A stretch of DNA of 64,000 nt, from contig CM074185.1 of the NCBI GenBank assembly GCA_037179385.1, forward strand, positions 7,249,371 to 7,313,370, in the 5' to 3' direction. Each line of letters begins with the position of its first letter. Position 1 is the stretch's first letter. Positions 10,886 to 21,050 of this stretch are shown here, in pieces. This DNA is from Holothuria scabra. Its lineage: Eukaryota > Echinodermata > Holothuroidea > Aspidochirotida > Holothuriidae. Position numbers and translations under genes: made by a program. Below the pieces are notes generated by a model. The model ran no database searches and was not told where the DNA came from. It saw only the letters and a list, made by a program, of their open reading frames with translations.

Positions 10886-11352
10886 ACTAGTACAAAAATA
10901 AATTGCCTTGCAAAAACAGTGGGAGGACCTCCACCCCTGGAGCCGGCCATGGTTACATTATGTGGATATCTATAATCAGCGAATTAGAAATATTTATGGA
11001 GAATTTTGCGAAAATAAATAATTAGAAACATTGTTTTTTTTTTTTTTTTTTTTTTTAAGGAAGAACTTTATTCCCATCTTGAAAATATATACATATGTAC
11101 ATATATATAAAACATAGGTTGGAAAATAAATATAATACTTACAAATATTAACGAACGAACGAACGAATTAGAAACATTGTTAGTAACTAGTACATAAATA
11201 CATCGCTCTGCAACAATTAGTGGGAGGAACTCCAAAATAGTGGGAAGACCTCCACCCCTGAATCCGGCCATGTTTACAGTTATTGGTTATCTATAATCAG
11301 CGAATTAGAATTTTTTATGGAGAATACTGCGAAAATAAATATTTAGAAACAC
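10886..11352. repeat. tandem duplication of ~160 bp, split by an insertion
   Basis: Copy 1 runs 10886-11033 and resumes at about 11180. Copy 2 runs 11186-11352. Both contain ACTAGTACA, CCTCCACCCCTG, CCGGCCATG, ATCTATAATCAGCGAATTAG and GCGAAAATAAATA in the same order. The copies differ by point changes and short indels, including a duplicated GTGGGAGGA block in copy 2. Copy 1 is interrupted by the retro-insertion at 11034-11165. Confidence 0.75.
11020..11179 (-). mobile_element. short poly(A) retro-insertion with 14-bp TSD
   Basis: A 132-bp insert (11034-11165) is flanked by perfect direct repeats AATTAGAAACATTG (11020-11033 and 11166-11179). On the minus strand it ends in GGGAATAAAGTTCTTCCTT followed by ~23 A residues, so it carries a polyadenylation signal and a poly(A) tail. 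Its other end is an (ACGA)n run. This is the signature of LINE-mediated insertion of a truncated transcript 3' end; the source transcript is not identified. Confidence 0.8.
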
Positions 11353-12690
11353 TGTTAGTAAAATGTATTTGTCTGTGTTGTATTTGAAAGAGCTCGGTTA
11401 TTTATGTGTCTTAACTTAAAATGATTGGGCCATGGGCTCGTCTTCCAACAATAAATAAAGAGGCCCAGGTTTATACCCATCGGAGACACTCTCTTTGTTG
11501 GTTATTCAATTGTTCACTTTGGTTAAGTCGTAAAAATAAAAAGGTCGTTACTTCATGTAAGACTACCGCAAACTGAAGTGAATAGACCACTAAAGAGAGA
11601 TGGATATACTAAATAGCCTGATGTGAGTAGCATTAGTTTGTGTCTATTCAATTTAGACCGAGGCTGGCTTACACAAAGTACATACCTTATCTAAATGCCA
11701 CGTCTTTAGTTTCATCTTTGTGAAACGAATTTTACATTTTTCATAAGTTCAAGACGCCGAAATTTTAAATTTATATTCAGTAGACCCGTTAATGTTTCTT
11801 TTTCATTTGGTACCATGTACTATTTAGAAGAGGGTGGTGTTAAATTATATATATTTAAGAAAAAGTAAATAAACGTTGACAGGTGCACAAATAGGCAAAT
11901 ACAAAATAAAGAACAACAAAAGATACAGGGATAGATATATGTCAGAGTGCATTGTCGTCATTAATCTTGACACGTCATCAGCGTATCAAGAAAAAGTAAA
12001 AGTAAACACGAAAGACCGTTTATGCCATAAGAACACTTCAGAAGTTAGTTTATGAACTAGTTTTGTAAAACTGAAATTGTCACGTATTGAGATTGACTAC
12101 TTCTACACCTTTAGAGTGTAAAACACCCTTTTTTAGAGTGATATCAAGGACTAATTTAAATTTAAAAGGAAAAATTTCAATCGAATACGAGTCATTCTCG
12201 TTATTTTGGAGTGAATATTCAGTGTTAATTTTTGATCCGTCCGTAATATCATTCTTGTGGATTTAGAGTATACCGTATGTAAAAGTATAAAGCAAACAAA
12301 AGATAATTAGTAATATACGTTTCATTCAAGTTTGTAATGAATAGCTTGCTCTAATTATTTTGAAGAATCAGAACAGTGTTAGAATACAGTGCTTTCATCA
12401 AGTTTTCAAATGATGTACTAAGAAGACCTATAACTGCTTCTGCTGGGCAACCTTAAAAGTGGAGTGTTCCCTTTCTTCTTTTTTCTTTTTCTTTTTATAT
12501 TTTCTTTCAAATATACGGGGCCGTTGTTCCCCTGCCGTTCAGGATGTCGCTGTATACATGCCGGTATATTAAGCATTCTAGTCTCTAAAAGTGATTTGTT
12601 TCTTTGTCCCTTTCGTTTTTAAACATTTCTCTACTTGGGGAAGATATGACAGAGGTAATGTTACCGTGTTCTTTTGTTACGCACTTGACA
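11353..12690. other. unclassified AT-rich DNA
   Basis: No gene, RNA or repeat family is recognised. Confidence 0.5.
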
Positions 12691-13093
12691 ATAGGGCTTA
12701 TGCACCTACGTCACTGGGTGGCGCATCTCTAAAGATGCGTTCGTTTTGCGGCTCGAGCCGGCTCACCTGGCCCATCAAGTGATCGATCTTTCGGAAAAGT
12801 GATCTTAACGTCATCAAAACGTCACAACTTGAGCCGGCCAAAACGACCAGCCCTTCGAGGTGGTCTAGTTGAGCCGGTGGCGTATTTTACGTCACATTTC
12901 GTTCAGTCAAGAAACAAGTTGAGCCAGTTGAGTCTGCTCGAGCCGCTGAATCGAACGCACATTCTGTTTTTCCACCCAGGCGTCCAGTTTACAACAATTT
13001 TTACTGGTGTGCGTGCGTTTCGGTGACACAACGGCTGCCTTTGATCATTTCTATCCAGTGACACCCGCTTACGTCAGGTGCATAATCTCTATA
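12691..13093. mobile_element. TIR element with TTGAGCCGG repeats
   Basis: The left end, ATAGGGCTTATGCACCTACG (12691-12710), and the right end, read on the minus strand as ATAGAGATTATGCACCTGACG (from 13093), are imperfect terminal inverted repeats of about 20 bp. Inside are five same-strand copies of (T/C)TCGAGCC- or TTGAGCC(G/A)G-type motifs (about 12752, 12829, 12869, 12919, 12937) and several ACGTCA motifs. The element is GC- and CpG-richer than its surroundings and has no transposase frame, so it would be non-autonomous. GTTACGCAC (left) and GTTACACAC (right) nearby could be an imperfect TSD but do not abut the TIRs exactly. Confidence 0.5.
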
Positions 13094-13133
13094 GTTACAC
13101 ACACACGCGCCACACAAACATAACTGTTTTGGA

Positions 13134-13510
13134 CGTCAATCGGGGACACACGTGTTTAACCATTAAATGGTAGATAGCCCCCCCCCCCCCCCATTTGAGT
13201 GTATTGACACTTGACTAGGGGAAAAATGCTTATTTCCCCAATTTACTGGTACTGCACACATACACACACACTTTAATAAGCACCATCCGATGGTGTGTTA
13301 GGTACCTAATGTAAGGCCCATTACATCAAAAATGGGGAAAACTCCAAAAAGCTTCAAATTTACTGTGGCATTTCCTTGAAACGTTAAAAAGTCAATTTCA
13401 TAGGTAATTTTGCATTTGGCAAGTAGGGAATTCCCCACTTGCAGGTGTATCCACCTTGCCTGGAGAAAAAATCTCTTGTTATCGTTTTACACCAAAAACA
13501 TACACCCTCT
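13134..13510 (+). repeat. ~370-bp dispersed repeat, copy 1
   Basis: Begins GACGTCAATCGGGGACACA. It shares a collinear series of blocks with 17834-18215: TTTAACC, GTATTGACACT/GTATCGACACT, CCAATTTACTG/CCGATTTACTG, CACACACAC, GGTGTGTTA/GGTTTGTTA, GGGGAAAA, CTTGCAGGTGTATCCA and CGTTTTAC. A 15-base poly(C) run is at 13178-13192. No coding frame and no clear TIR were found. Confidence 0.7.
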
Positions 13511-14640
13511 GATCCTCTGACATTGGTCATGGTGTGTGTGATGTAGGGGTGTGTATAAGTTTTACAAATGTTGTGTGGAACAAACCTAATAGGTGCGGTA
13601 CAGGCATGTCACATTCTACTGACAAGGCATGAAACGTGATTTTAAGTCTACGAAATGTTAGGTCAATTGGGTAGGGGAGGGTGCAGGGGTATATATATGG
13701 TTTGTGTATTGGTGGTTAGGGAAATTTTCCAAACGCCGGAATCTCATATCGCGACCCTGCCCGGAACTGGATTTTTTTGTAAGCAATCCACCCACAGGAT
13801 CTCGAGCACACACTCGCTATACACACCGAAAAACACGGGTTCACGCTCTTATGGACACACATAAACACAACGCATAGATCGATGGCGCATTGAATGCAGT
13901 ATTGTTGTTTAAAATTGGCTCAAACTGTCTCAAACTATTTAATTATCTTGCACATGTGGCCTCATTTATTATGCTTTTAACGGTAACGAGACCTTGAGTG
14001 TGGTATGCCCCTGAACCTTTCAATTTTAGATATTTCACGATTGACATTAGTAAAGTCATACTTGATGACGCTGAAGGTATGTATGGATGCTTTATTTTAA
14101 TTTTTGAACTCTTTTACTAAATATTTCATTGACAAAACATTTCCTTCGGGCAGTTACTGTCAAGCAAAAGAAGTGTTTCCACAAATATGTGTTAAACTGC
14201 GATGAAAAGTAAATTTCATTTACAAACTTTAAGATGTTTATTTAATCACAGTCACAGCATGTATAGCCCACCCATTAACAACCCCGCTTTATTTTCTATT
14301 GAAATGTTGAAGGAAGCATTTAAATTCTGTAAAAAAGTATCATATTTCATTTCTGGAACTTTATAAATGTAACCATCAGTTAATAAAAAGGTTTAACAAC
14401 GAAAACCCGCTTGTTAGAAAAGACTAATGCTCGAGAGGGGTTAATGCATTCAAATTCATCCAAGGGGTAATTGGACGTCCTATTAGACCTCCCATGATGC
14501 AGTAATAGAATTTACCCTGAGAGTGCAATATCCTGTCTTAATGCACATACCCAGATTTCCTTGTTTATTCATACGCCTCAATATTTCGATTTAAAAGGCA
14601 AAATGACTGCATGGTCAAATCAACTGAAATGACGAAAGAA
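13511..14640. other. unclassified DNA
   Basis: 13511-13870 is rich in GTGTG/CACAC patches and may be a continuation of the preceding repeat. The rest has no recognised content. Confidence 0.4.
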
Positions 14641-14755
14641 GCATACTTTCAGTCTAGATCCGGAGTTCGACACCTGGCTGGATCATACCAGAGACTAAAA
14701 TGGAACCTACTGCTGCTACTGCCACTGTCTCACCTTTTTCATCTAACTAACACAT
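14641..14755 (+). mobile_element. SINE copy with internal deletion
   Basis: It contains a B-box-like GGAGTTCGACACCTGG, then GGATCATACCAGAGACTA and GGAACCTACTGCTGCTACTG, and ends CATCTAACTAACAC. The block between the GAACCTACTG segment and the terminal CATCTAACTAAC is largely missing compared with the copy at 2663. Confidence 0.65.
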
Positions 14756-15550
14756 AAGGAAGGAAAGAAAAATCCGTTTGTAAATAACCACAATAATACA
14801 GAACAAGTAGCCGAGTGAAATGGAATTGCCTGGGATGATGAGTGCATTTATCCAGTATCTTGATTCTACCTAGATCGCACGGCCACCTTTTCGTAATAAA
14901 CAAGATGTTGAGGATCATTACTAAGAACGAATGAACCTGATATCGGAATATTTTTCGATTATAGCTAAAGTCAGATGTCTGTAAAAAGTAAAACTTCCTA
15001 GACTTGCAACTTGGGATGAATTCTACTAATAGCTCTTTGACAGTTGTTGCGCTATATAGCCAAATAAATTGTTGGCTTCAACATATGGGCCATATCATTT
15101 ATCTTCACAGGAATGTGGGTGATACCAGCAAACCTAGTTTTTCATAGTTTCGATATAGTTGGATATCATAGCATGGATAATATTTTTGTGTAAATTAATT
15201 TTCGAGATCAACTTTTCACGGTACTTCAGATAAGTTTTGTTCAGTTGTTAAGCAAACGTCGTTCAGTTCAAAGGAAATTTCTTGTAAAAATCGAACACTT
15301 TAGGAATTTAAATTCTTGTAGGAAAATATATACAGCTAGAAAACTCGATCACGTGTTTGTTTGGTTTTAATTACCATGCGCTTGTATTTTCATTGAGTTT
15401 ACATACAGCAAAGGATATTAAAAAACCCCCAAAAAACTCTTTTCATATATAAAAAACACAATGATGGTTAAGTTTCATTTAAATTAACAACCAATATATT
15501 CCCTGTGGACAGGCGGTTCCTGAATATGCCCCAGGTACAAGGCTATGCGC
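14756..15550. other. unclassified DNA
   Basis: No gene or repeat family is recognised. Confidence 0.5.
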
Positions 15551-15770
15551 CTTCAGTGGCATCACCAGACTTTTCGTTCTAGGGATTAACTGGGGAGGCA
15601 CAGCAATTTTGCAAGGGGGCACTGGTTTCCTGCACTCATGGCGTCGTAGGCGCCACCGAGCACGAAGCGCGAGGCTAAGCGGGTGGGGTTCAGGGGCCCG
15701 CCTTAGGACCCCTGTTAGGTCCAGGCAGCGAAGCCCCCGGAAACTCCTGTGTTTTAGTGTTGTGAGGTAT
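15551..15770 (+). repeat. GC-rich dispersed-repeat fragment
   Basis: A sharply GC-richer island with CGCCACCGAGCACGAAGCGC, GGGTGGGGTTCAGGGGCCCG and GCGAAGCCCCCGGAAACTCC. It is preceded by CAGTGGCATCACCAGAC and ends at AAACTCCTGTGTTTTAG. The composition and the alternating AGCGCGAAGCGCG-like phrases suggest a transposable-element fragment. The 75-codon frame across it resembles no protein I know. Confidence 0.45.
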
Positions 15771-17433
15771 TATAGTGGCTATTTAAGTGTTCTCCTATTG
15801 AACAAATGCACCCGTAAAGAAGTTTTGAAAATCTAATACTTGAAAAGCAAATGCTAAGATTGAAAACAAAACACTAGGAGAAAATATTGAGATGAAAATG
15901 AAAATAAAACAATAATTAGATTTAAAAGTAAACAGGTTAATTACTTAATGCCGTAATTTTGGCTGACCGGTGATATTACAAGTTAAATTCGTTAATTGTA
16001 ATACCACTAATTAGTTGAAAATGGAATGACTTCTGAAAAAATGTTCCGGGACAGTCGGAAGAAACTAAGCATGAAATGATAGATATAAGATTCTGGTATT
16101 AAACTATATGCTATTGGATGGAAAAAATAGGTATAGTGCAGTATCGATGACACGGATATTTAAATATTGTGCGGCAAATTGTTTGAAACTGAGTACAAGT
16201 ATGGCAAAATGTGAATATTGGTGATTTTTCCTTTGAACATTCATCTTTGTTAAATTTTGAACTTTCAAAATGCCGTGCGTTGACCTTCATTACCAAATAA
16301 GACGATGTGAGGAAAAGCATAAAACCAGCCTGAGGTTTTCACCCACGCAACATGTGGTAAGCTCAGATTAAATACGAAAGGTGTGTTAATAAGTGAAAAG
16401 GTGTGGTTTCGAGTGTCCTTTCTATCTAATCAGTGTGCTATCTAATCATGCACGCTTTTCTATTTTGTTGCATATGTCAAAGTGTCACAGGTTACCCCGC
16501 TTTGACCAGACTTTTCAGGTTTGACATTTGGCAGGAAAAGGGTGGTTTTGTGTGTTTGGTTTTGTGGGCCAAACTGTTTGCAATCTCACATGTGTCACCA
16601 CACATTACAATACCTTTTCCCTAGGGTATCTTCATATGTCTCCCTACATGTGATTATGCGTGTTTTACATGTGACATGGGACAGGTTGTTGTGACGGTAT
16701 TCAGGGACTTACTGGATAGGAACATTTTGGAGGGTGAGATGTGGGGAGAGGTGTGATGAAAATTTGTTTGCCTTGTGAAACCAGGCAGGGTCATGTGACT
16801 TCATGTTGTAATATGAAAGGTAAGTAAACTTTGATTTTGCCACTGAATGCCGTGGTTTCGTATTTTACTTATTCGACACCCATGTCGACAAAATGGTGAA
16901 ATGTATATATATTTGTGAGATTACTTGAACAAGAAATTGGCCACACAAAGAAACAATCTGTGATTTGTACTGTTTGTTTTTTCTAGTCAAAAGCCACATA
17001 GGTGCGCGTCCTCACATGAACGTCCGCGGTTTTGATAAATTGAAGCCACGTAATGATATCTAAGATTACAAACTTCCCTCCAAAAATTATAATATTTTCG
17101 GGAAAATGGTAAGTACCGACGTTTTTTTACCATTACTGGTTTGTAATGAGAATGGTTTCTTGGGAATTAGCCTGACATCCGTTCTTCCTATCTAAGACAG
17201 AACCAAGTGAGGGATTTTACCTTTATGCGAAATCACATGAATATCATGGTCAGTAAAGAGCGATAAAGAGTCCAAACGTATTTTTGAAGTAACAGCTTAT
17301 TCTCGCGATTTTTTCTTTTTTTTTTATTTCTCTTCAAAGTATCTTTTATAATTTTTAAGACTTCAATCATAATCAAGGTTAAACTCAACTGTTTCTCTAA
17401 GAAAATTTCGTGGCGATGCGCCTTTTTTAGAAA
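15771..17433. other. unclassified AT-rich DNA
   Basis: No gene is recognised. TG-rich stretches occur at about 16380-16670. Confidence 0.45.
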
Positions 17434-17559
17434 GAAATTTCTTAACAGGTTAACGATAACCCTAATCCCTAACCTAATCCTTAATACAAGCTAAGAATAC
17501 AATCGATACAATACAATTGCAACAGCCAATCAAGGAACACTTTTTAAAACAGTGCGCAT
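17434..17559 (+). repeat. dispersed repeat X, copy 1
   Basis: Shares with the reverse complement of 47157-47287 the blocks GAAATTTC, TAATCCCT(A/G)ACCTAATCC, TACAATACAAT, CAGCCAATCAAGGAAC and CAGTGCGCAT, all in the same order. The similarity is interrupted and has indels. The copies are inverted relative to each other. No TIR or TSD was determined. Confidence 0.6.
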
Positions 17560-17627
17560 CTACCCAAAATTTCCCAAGTTAGAGGGGAAAACATTTTTAG
17601 TCAATTTCGAAAAAAAAATCTAAAAAA

Positions 17628-17653
17628 AATCTTGTCAAAAATTTGACAAGATT
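17628..17653. repeat. perfect 12-bp hairpin, 2-nt loop
   Basis: AATCTTGTCAAA (17628-17639) pairs perfectly with TTTGACAAGATT (17642-17653). Confidence 0.6.
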
Positions 17654-17833
17654 CTGTTTCAGGAATCTACAAAGCTCAATTTTTAAAGCTCTTCGATTGA
17701 CATTAAGTTCAAACAATGCAGGGTAGCCCGGGTTACACAACATGCACTGACAGTGTGTTGTTGTCAGACATTTTGGCCTTGAATGCTCATCAAGGTACAC
17801 CCTGAAAACACACACACACACATGATGGTTTGA

Positions 17834-18215
17834 GCGTCAATCGGGGACACATTTTTTAACCGTGAAAATGTGGATATCTCAACTTTGGGTGTATCGACAC
17901 TAGGGAAAAAACTCATGTCCCCGATTTACTGTTACTACACATATATACACACACGCATGCACCAGCCCATGGTTTGTTACGTAATGTTAGGTCAAACACA
18001 TGGAAATTGGGGAAAATTCTTAAATGCTTCAAACTTACTGGGACACATCATAGAAACGTGAAGAATTCATTCAATTTCATGGCTAAATTTGCATTTTGCA
18101 ACTGGGGATATCCCTACTTGCAGGTGTATCCATACTTGCCCGGAGAAAAAGAGGCTCATGTCCCCGTTTTACGCCAAAAAAAAAAAAAAAAAAGCAAACC
18201 CACACACACACTCTA
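17834..18215 (+). repeat. ~370-bp dispersed repeat, copy 2
   Basis: A second copy of the repeat at 13134, in direct orientation about 4.7 kb away. In this copy AATCGGGGACA near the start and TGTCCCCGATT about 70 bp later are perfect 11-bp inverted repeats, and ATGTCCCCG recurs near the 3' end. It ends in poly(A) and (CA)n. The function is unknown. Confidence 0.7.
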
Positions 18216-18397
18216 GGCCCGTGTTTACATAAATGTTAATTTTTGACAGCTGTTAAAGTGGCTAGAAGTAAGTAAGTAAGTTTGGAATATCTGGAATGTC
18301 TGGTGTGATGAATAACTGACTTAAAATCTTGTTCAGCTCGGTAACTGTGTGAAAGATGAAGACGTTACCTGCCCTGGAAACAACTTTATTACAGAGT

Positions 18398-18761
18398 GTA
18401 TTGTAGACCTTACAATCACTGAAAGAAGTACGGTGGTAGTGCGTTATAGACGAATCCGATTAGCGCTTATTTTTAGTGATTGTGCGAAGCCATTAGTAGG
18501 GTCCATCAGCCTTGAATAGCCTTTATATATCGTCTACATGAGTTTCAAACCCTCATATTCAGTGAAATTGAAGGAATTAAGATACACTGTAGTGTACAAC
18601 CATCCATGATAGAGGTAAGCAAGGAAATCGAAAGATTAAAAGGTGATGGACCCCAGTTATGGCCGACTAAAATCAGACCATCACTTTCTGTCCGGATTCG
18701 TCTATAGATTGTATTATAGACCTTACAATCACTGAAAGAAGTAAAGTGGTAGTGCGTTATA
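18398..18761. repeat. 51-bp direct repeats flanking a TIR element
   Basis: 18398-18448 and 18711-18761 are direct repeats differing at about 3 of 51 positions; both contain AGACCTTACAATCACTGAAA and GTGGTAGTGCGTTATA. Without the inserted element they would form an almost contiguous 55-bp tandem repeat. Confidence 0.8.
18445..18706. mobile_element. 262-bp MITE with 14-bp perfect ends
   Basis: The ends are TATAGACGAATCCG (18445-18458) and its exact reverse complement CGGATTCGTCTATA (18693-18706). The outer TA dinucleotides could be a TA target-site duplication of the Tc1/mariner type, leaving a 12-bp TIR. There is no transposase frame, so it would be non-autonomous. It sits at the edge of the first of two tandem 51-bp repeats. 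Confidence 0.7.
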
Positions 18762-20039
18762 GCTTCAGTATGTTTCTTCTGTTTGCAATGATTTTCAGTC
18801 TGGAAAACCCCTTTCTTTCAAGAATTCTTCATTTTTGAAGAATGAAGCTAGAATGACAATTCGTAGGCGTAAAATTCGGAATGAAACTGCTTTGTCCAAA
18901 GCGAGCTATATTGTCCAGAATCTTTAGCAAAATCGTCATAAAATGATTAAATAGTTTATGATAGAATAGATTACAAGATATGGCTCTTTTTAAGAGTCAA
19001 TTCATTCCTTAACAATGAAGAAAATAACAGTTAATACGATAAAATCACATATTTCTTCAAACTAAGTAAAACATCCCCAGCGCCCTCTTCTGCCTAATTA
19101 GTCCTTTTTTTTGTCGTAAATCAAAATACTTGTTGTGTATCAATGGATGGACAATGTTAATCCACTCCGAGCCTGTGCATCAAGACAATGTACTATCGAA
19201 GGTTAATGGTAAAACTGGCTGCAAGAGAGCTGCGCACTAGCTTTCATGCATCAGTTGTAATAGCCCCTGGCTTGCATTCTCCTATGGAAATGCATGATCT
19301 TCCTTTATTTTAGAATTGCCATACGATGACGTGATATTTTTAAATAATTCAATTGCAACTAGTGCCTCTTCATACCTACCACACATCCGTTAAAGTTGGT
19401 TCCGTTCCTCTGTACTATAAACGGCATCTTCCAGATCAGAAAAGCGTAAGTCGAAACCTTGTGATCCACCCTTCCATATTGCTGACACAACTAATCCACC
19501 CAACGCCTGCATCTTTGAGGCTTTTCACGTAGCATTACAGGTAATGATTTGGTTTTCATATTCAATATGCCATGGGCATTAACAGGTGTATGTGTTTTTC
19601 TTTGTTTTTTTTTTTGGGGGGGGGGGGTGACCTCCAAGTCTCCTTGACACATTGCAATTGGAGAGAGTTATCCCGACATTTTTTTAGAAGCCTTAAAGCT
19701 TAATGAAATTTGTAAGCAAGGGTCTGATTATAAAGGGAAAGAGAAATTCCCCAAATTGTAATTGTCTAGAGTTTTATCACTTCCTCTGAATGGCTTTTGA
19801 GAATAACGTAACTACAATATATTTCTTACTGCATTGTGATAGTTATTGGGTAAAGCTCATTGTCTTACACTGGTTATGTAATATTTAGGTCTTTAAATAG
19901 TAACAGGAAACAAGGAAAAGAAATCAGAAGATATGAGTGAGAGTAGGTTGTTTAAAAGTTAACTTTGGAGAACTCTTTACCTTTAAAACTTGCCAAAGAG
20001 ACTAATATAGGGAAATCAAAATAGAAAATGGATAAAGAA
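18762..20039. other. unclassified AT-rich DNA
   Basis: A poly(G) run lies at 19616-19627. Nothing else is recognised. Confidence 0.5.
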
Positions 20040-20312
20040 ATGAAGAGAAACATCAAGTAAAAAAAGTAACAAAATAAAAATAAACATTTAAAAATAGGAA
20101 TAATATGAAAACTAAAATTAAAAAATAAAATGAGAATAAAAATTTACAAATAAGAAATGAAAATTAAAAAATTAAAAAATAAAATTTAAAAATTAAAAAC
20201 AAAAAATAAATTACAAAATTAAAAATAAGAAATAAAAAATAAAAAGTGAAAAATAAAAATAAAAAATAAAAAAAGGAAAAATGAAGAATTAAAAATTATT
20301 ATTATTATTATT
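20040..20312. repeat. A-rich simple repeat (AAAAAT-like)
   Basis: Irregular AAAAT/AAAATT units ending in (ATT)n. The composition resembles the (AAAAATT)n array at 23526-23967. Confidence 0.85.
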
Positions 20313-20505
20313 TTTTGACCATTTCATTTATTGTAAAACCGTTTTTAGGGTACAAAAGTTACAACGGTGCAACAGTATACGTACAAGGTCGATATGAATT
20401 CTCACTTACACACAATTACATGAATAGTTATCATTACATATATACATATTGCACGCTTTATATACATTTTGTACATTATACCTATATGCATAATACATAC
20501 ACTTT

Positions 20506-20538
20506 ACACATTATATACACATTATATACACATTATAT
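20506..20538. repeat. 11-bp tandem repeat, three units
   Basis: Three perfect units of ACACATTATAT, within a wider stretch of TACAT/TATAC-rich sequence (about 20440-20580). Confidence 0.8.
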
Positions 20539-20928
20539 GCACATTTTGTACATTTATGACCACACAGACACTGTATACGTTATGACGATTCCATGATAAG
20601 ACCTATCTTCACAGGGTACTGTACAAGGACAAAACTGATGCATAAAAGGAATAGCGTTGACCCATAAACATATTACACAAGGAATTTGCATACACGGAGT
20701 ATACTTAGTAAACATAATATAGATAATAATCAAAAGGGTCAATAATTGTAGCAGTTAATTATGATTGAATATTTACGGGTACATTCAACTTCTAAGGATC
20801 CTACAGTCGGGTTTGTTAGGGCTGCAGTCCGCGGGACTGTCTGGTGCGAGCGCCCACTGACCTATAATCACCCACTTTTTAAATGAATTAAGTTTACAAA
20901 TGAAAAAAAAAGAAAAAAAAAGTACTAA

Positions 20929-21050
20929 TTAATTGTCCAGTTCATCAAAACAATGTGAAAGACAGCGTTGTAAGGCTTTAAAGGCTTTAAATTGGTTCCT
21001 TCTAGACTTTGGAGCATTCTTCTAAAGAGATATATATTTTTCAACTTTAA
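20929..21050 (-). pseudogene. LINE B ORF2 C-terminus, 3' part
   Basis: On the minus strand, translation from the TSD gives IKVEKYISL, an in-frame TAG, then KNAPKSRRNQFKAFKALQ and a stop at 20929-20931. This continues the C-terminal reading of LINE B (5' part at 22646-22790) on the far side of the inserted LINE A. The pattern matches the corresponding ends of LINEs A and C (…EKHIYV…, …EEYIFF…). The in-frame TAG indicates decay. The 3' end beyond 20929 was not delimited. Confidence 0.65.
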
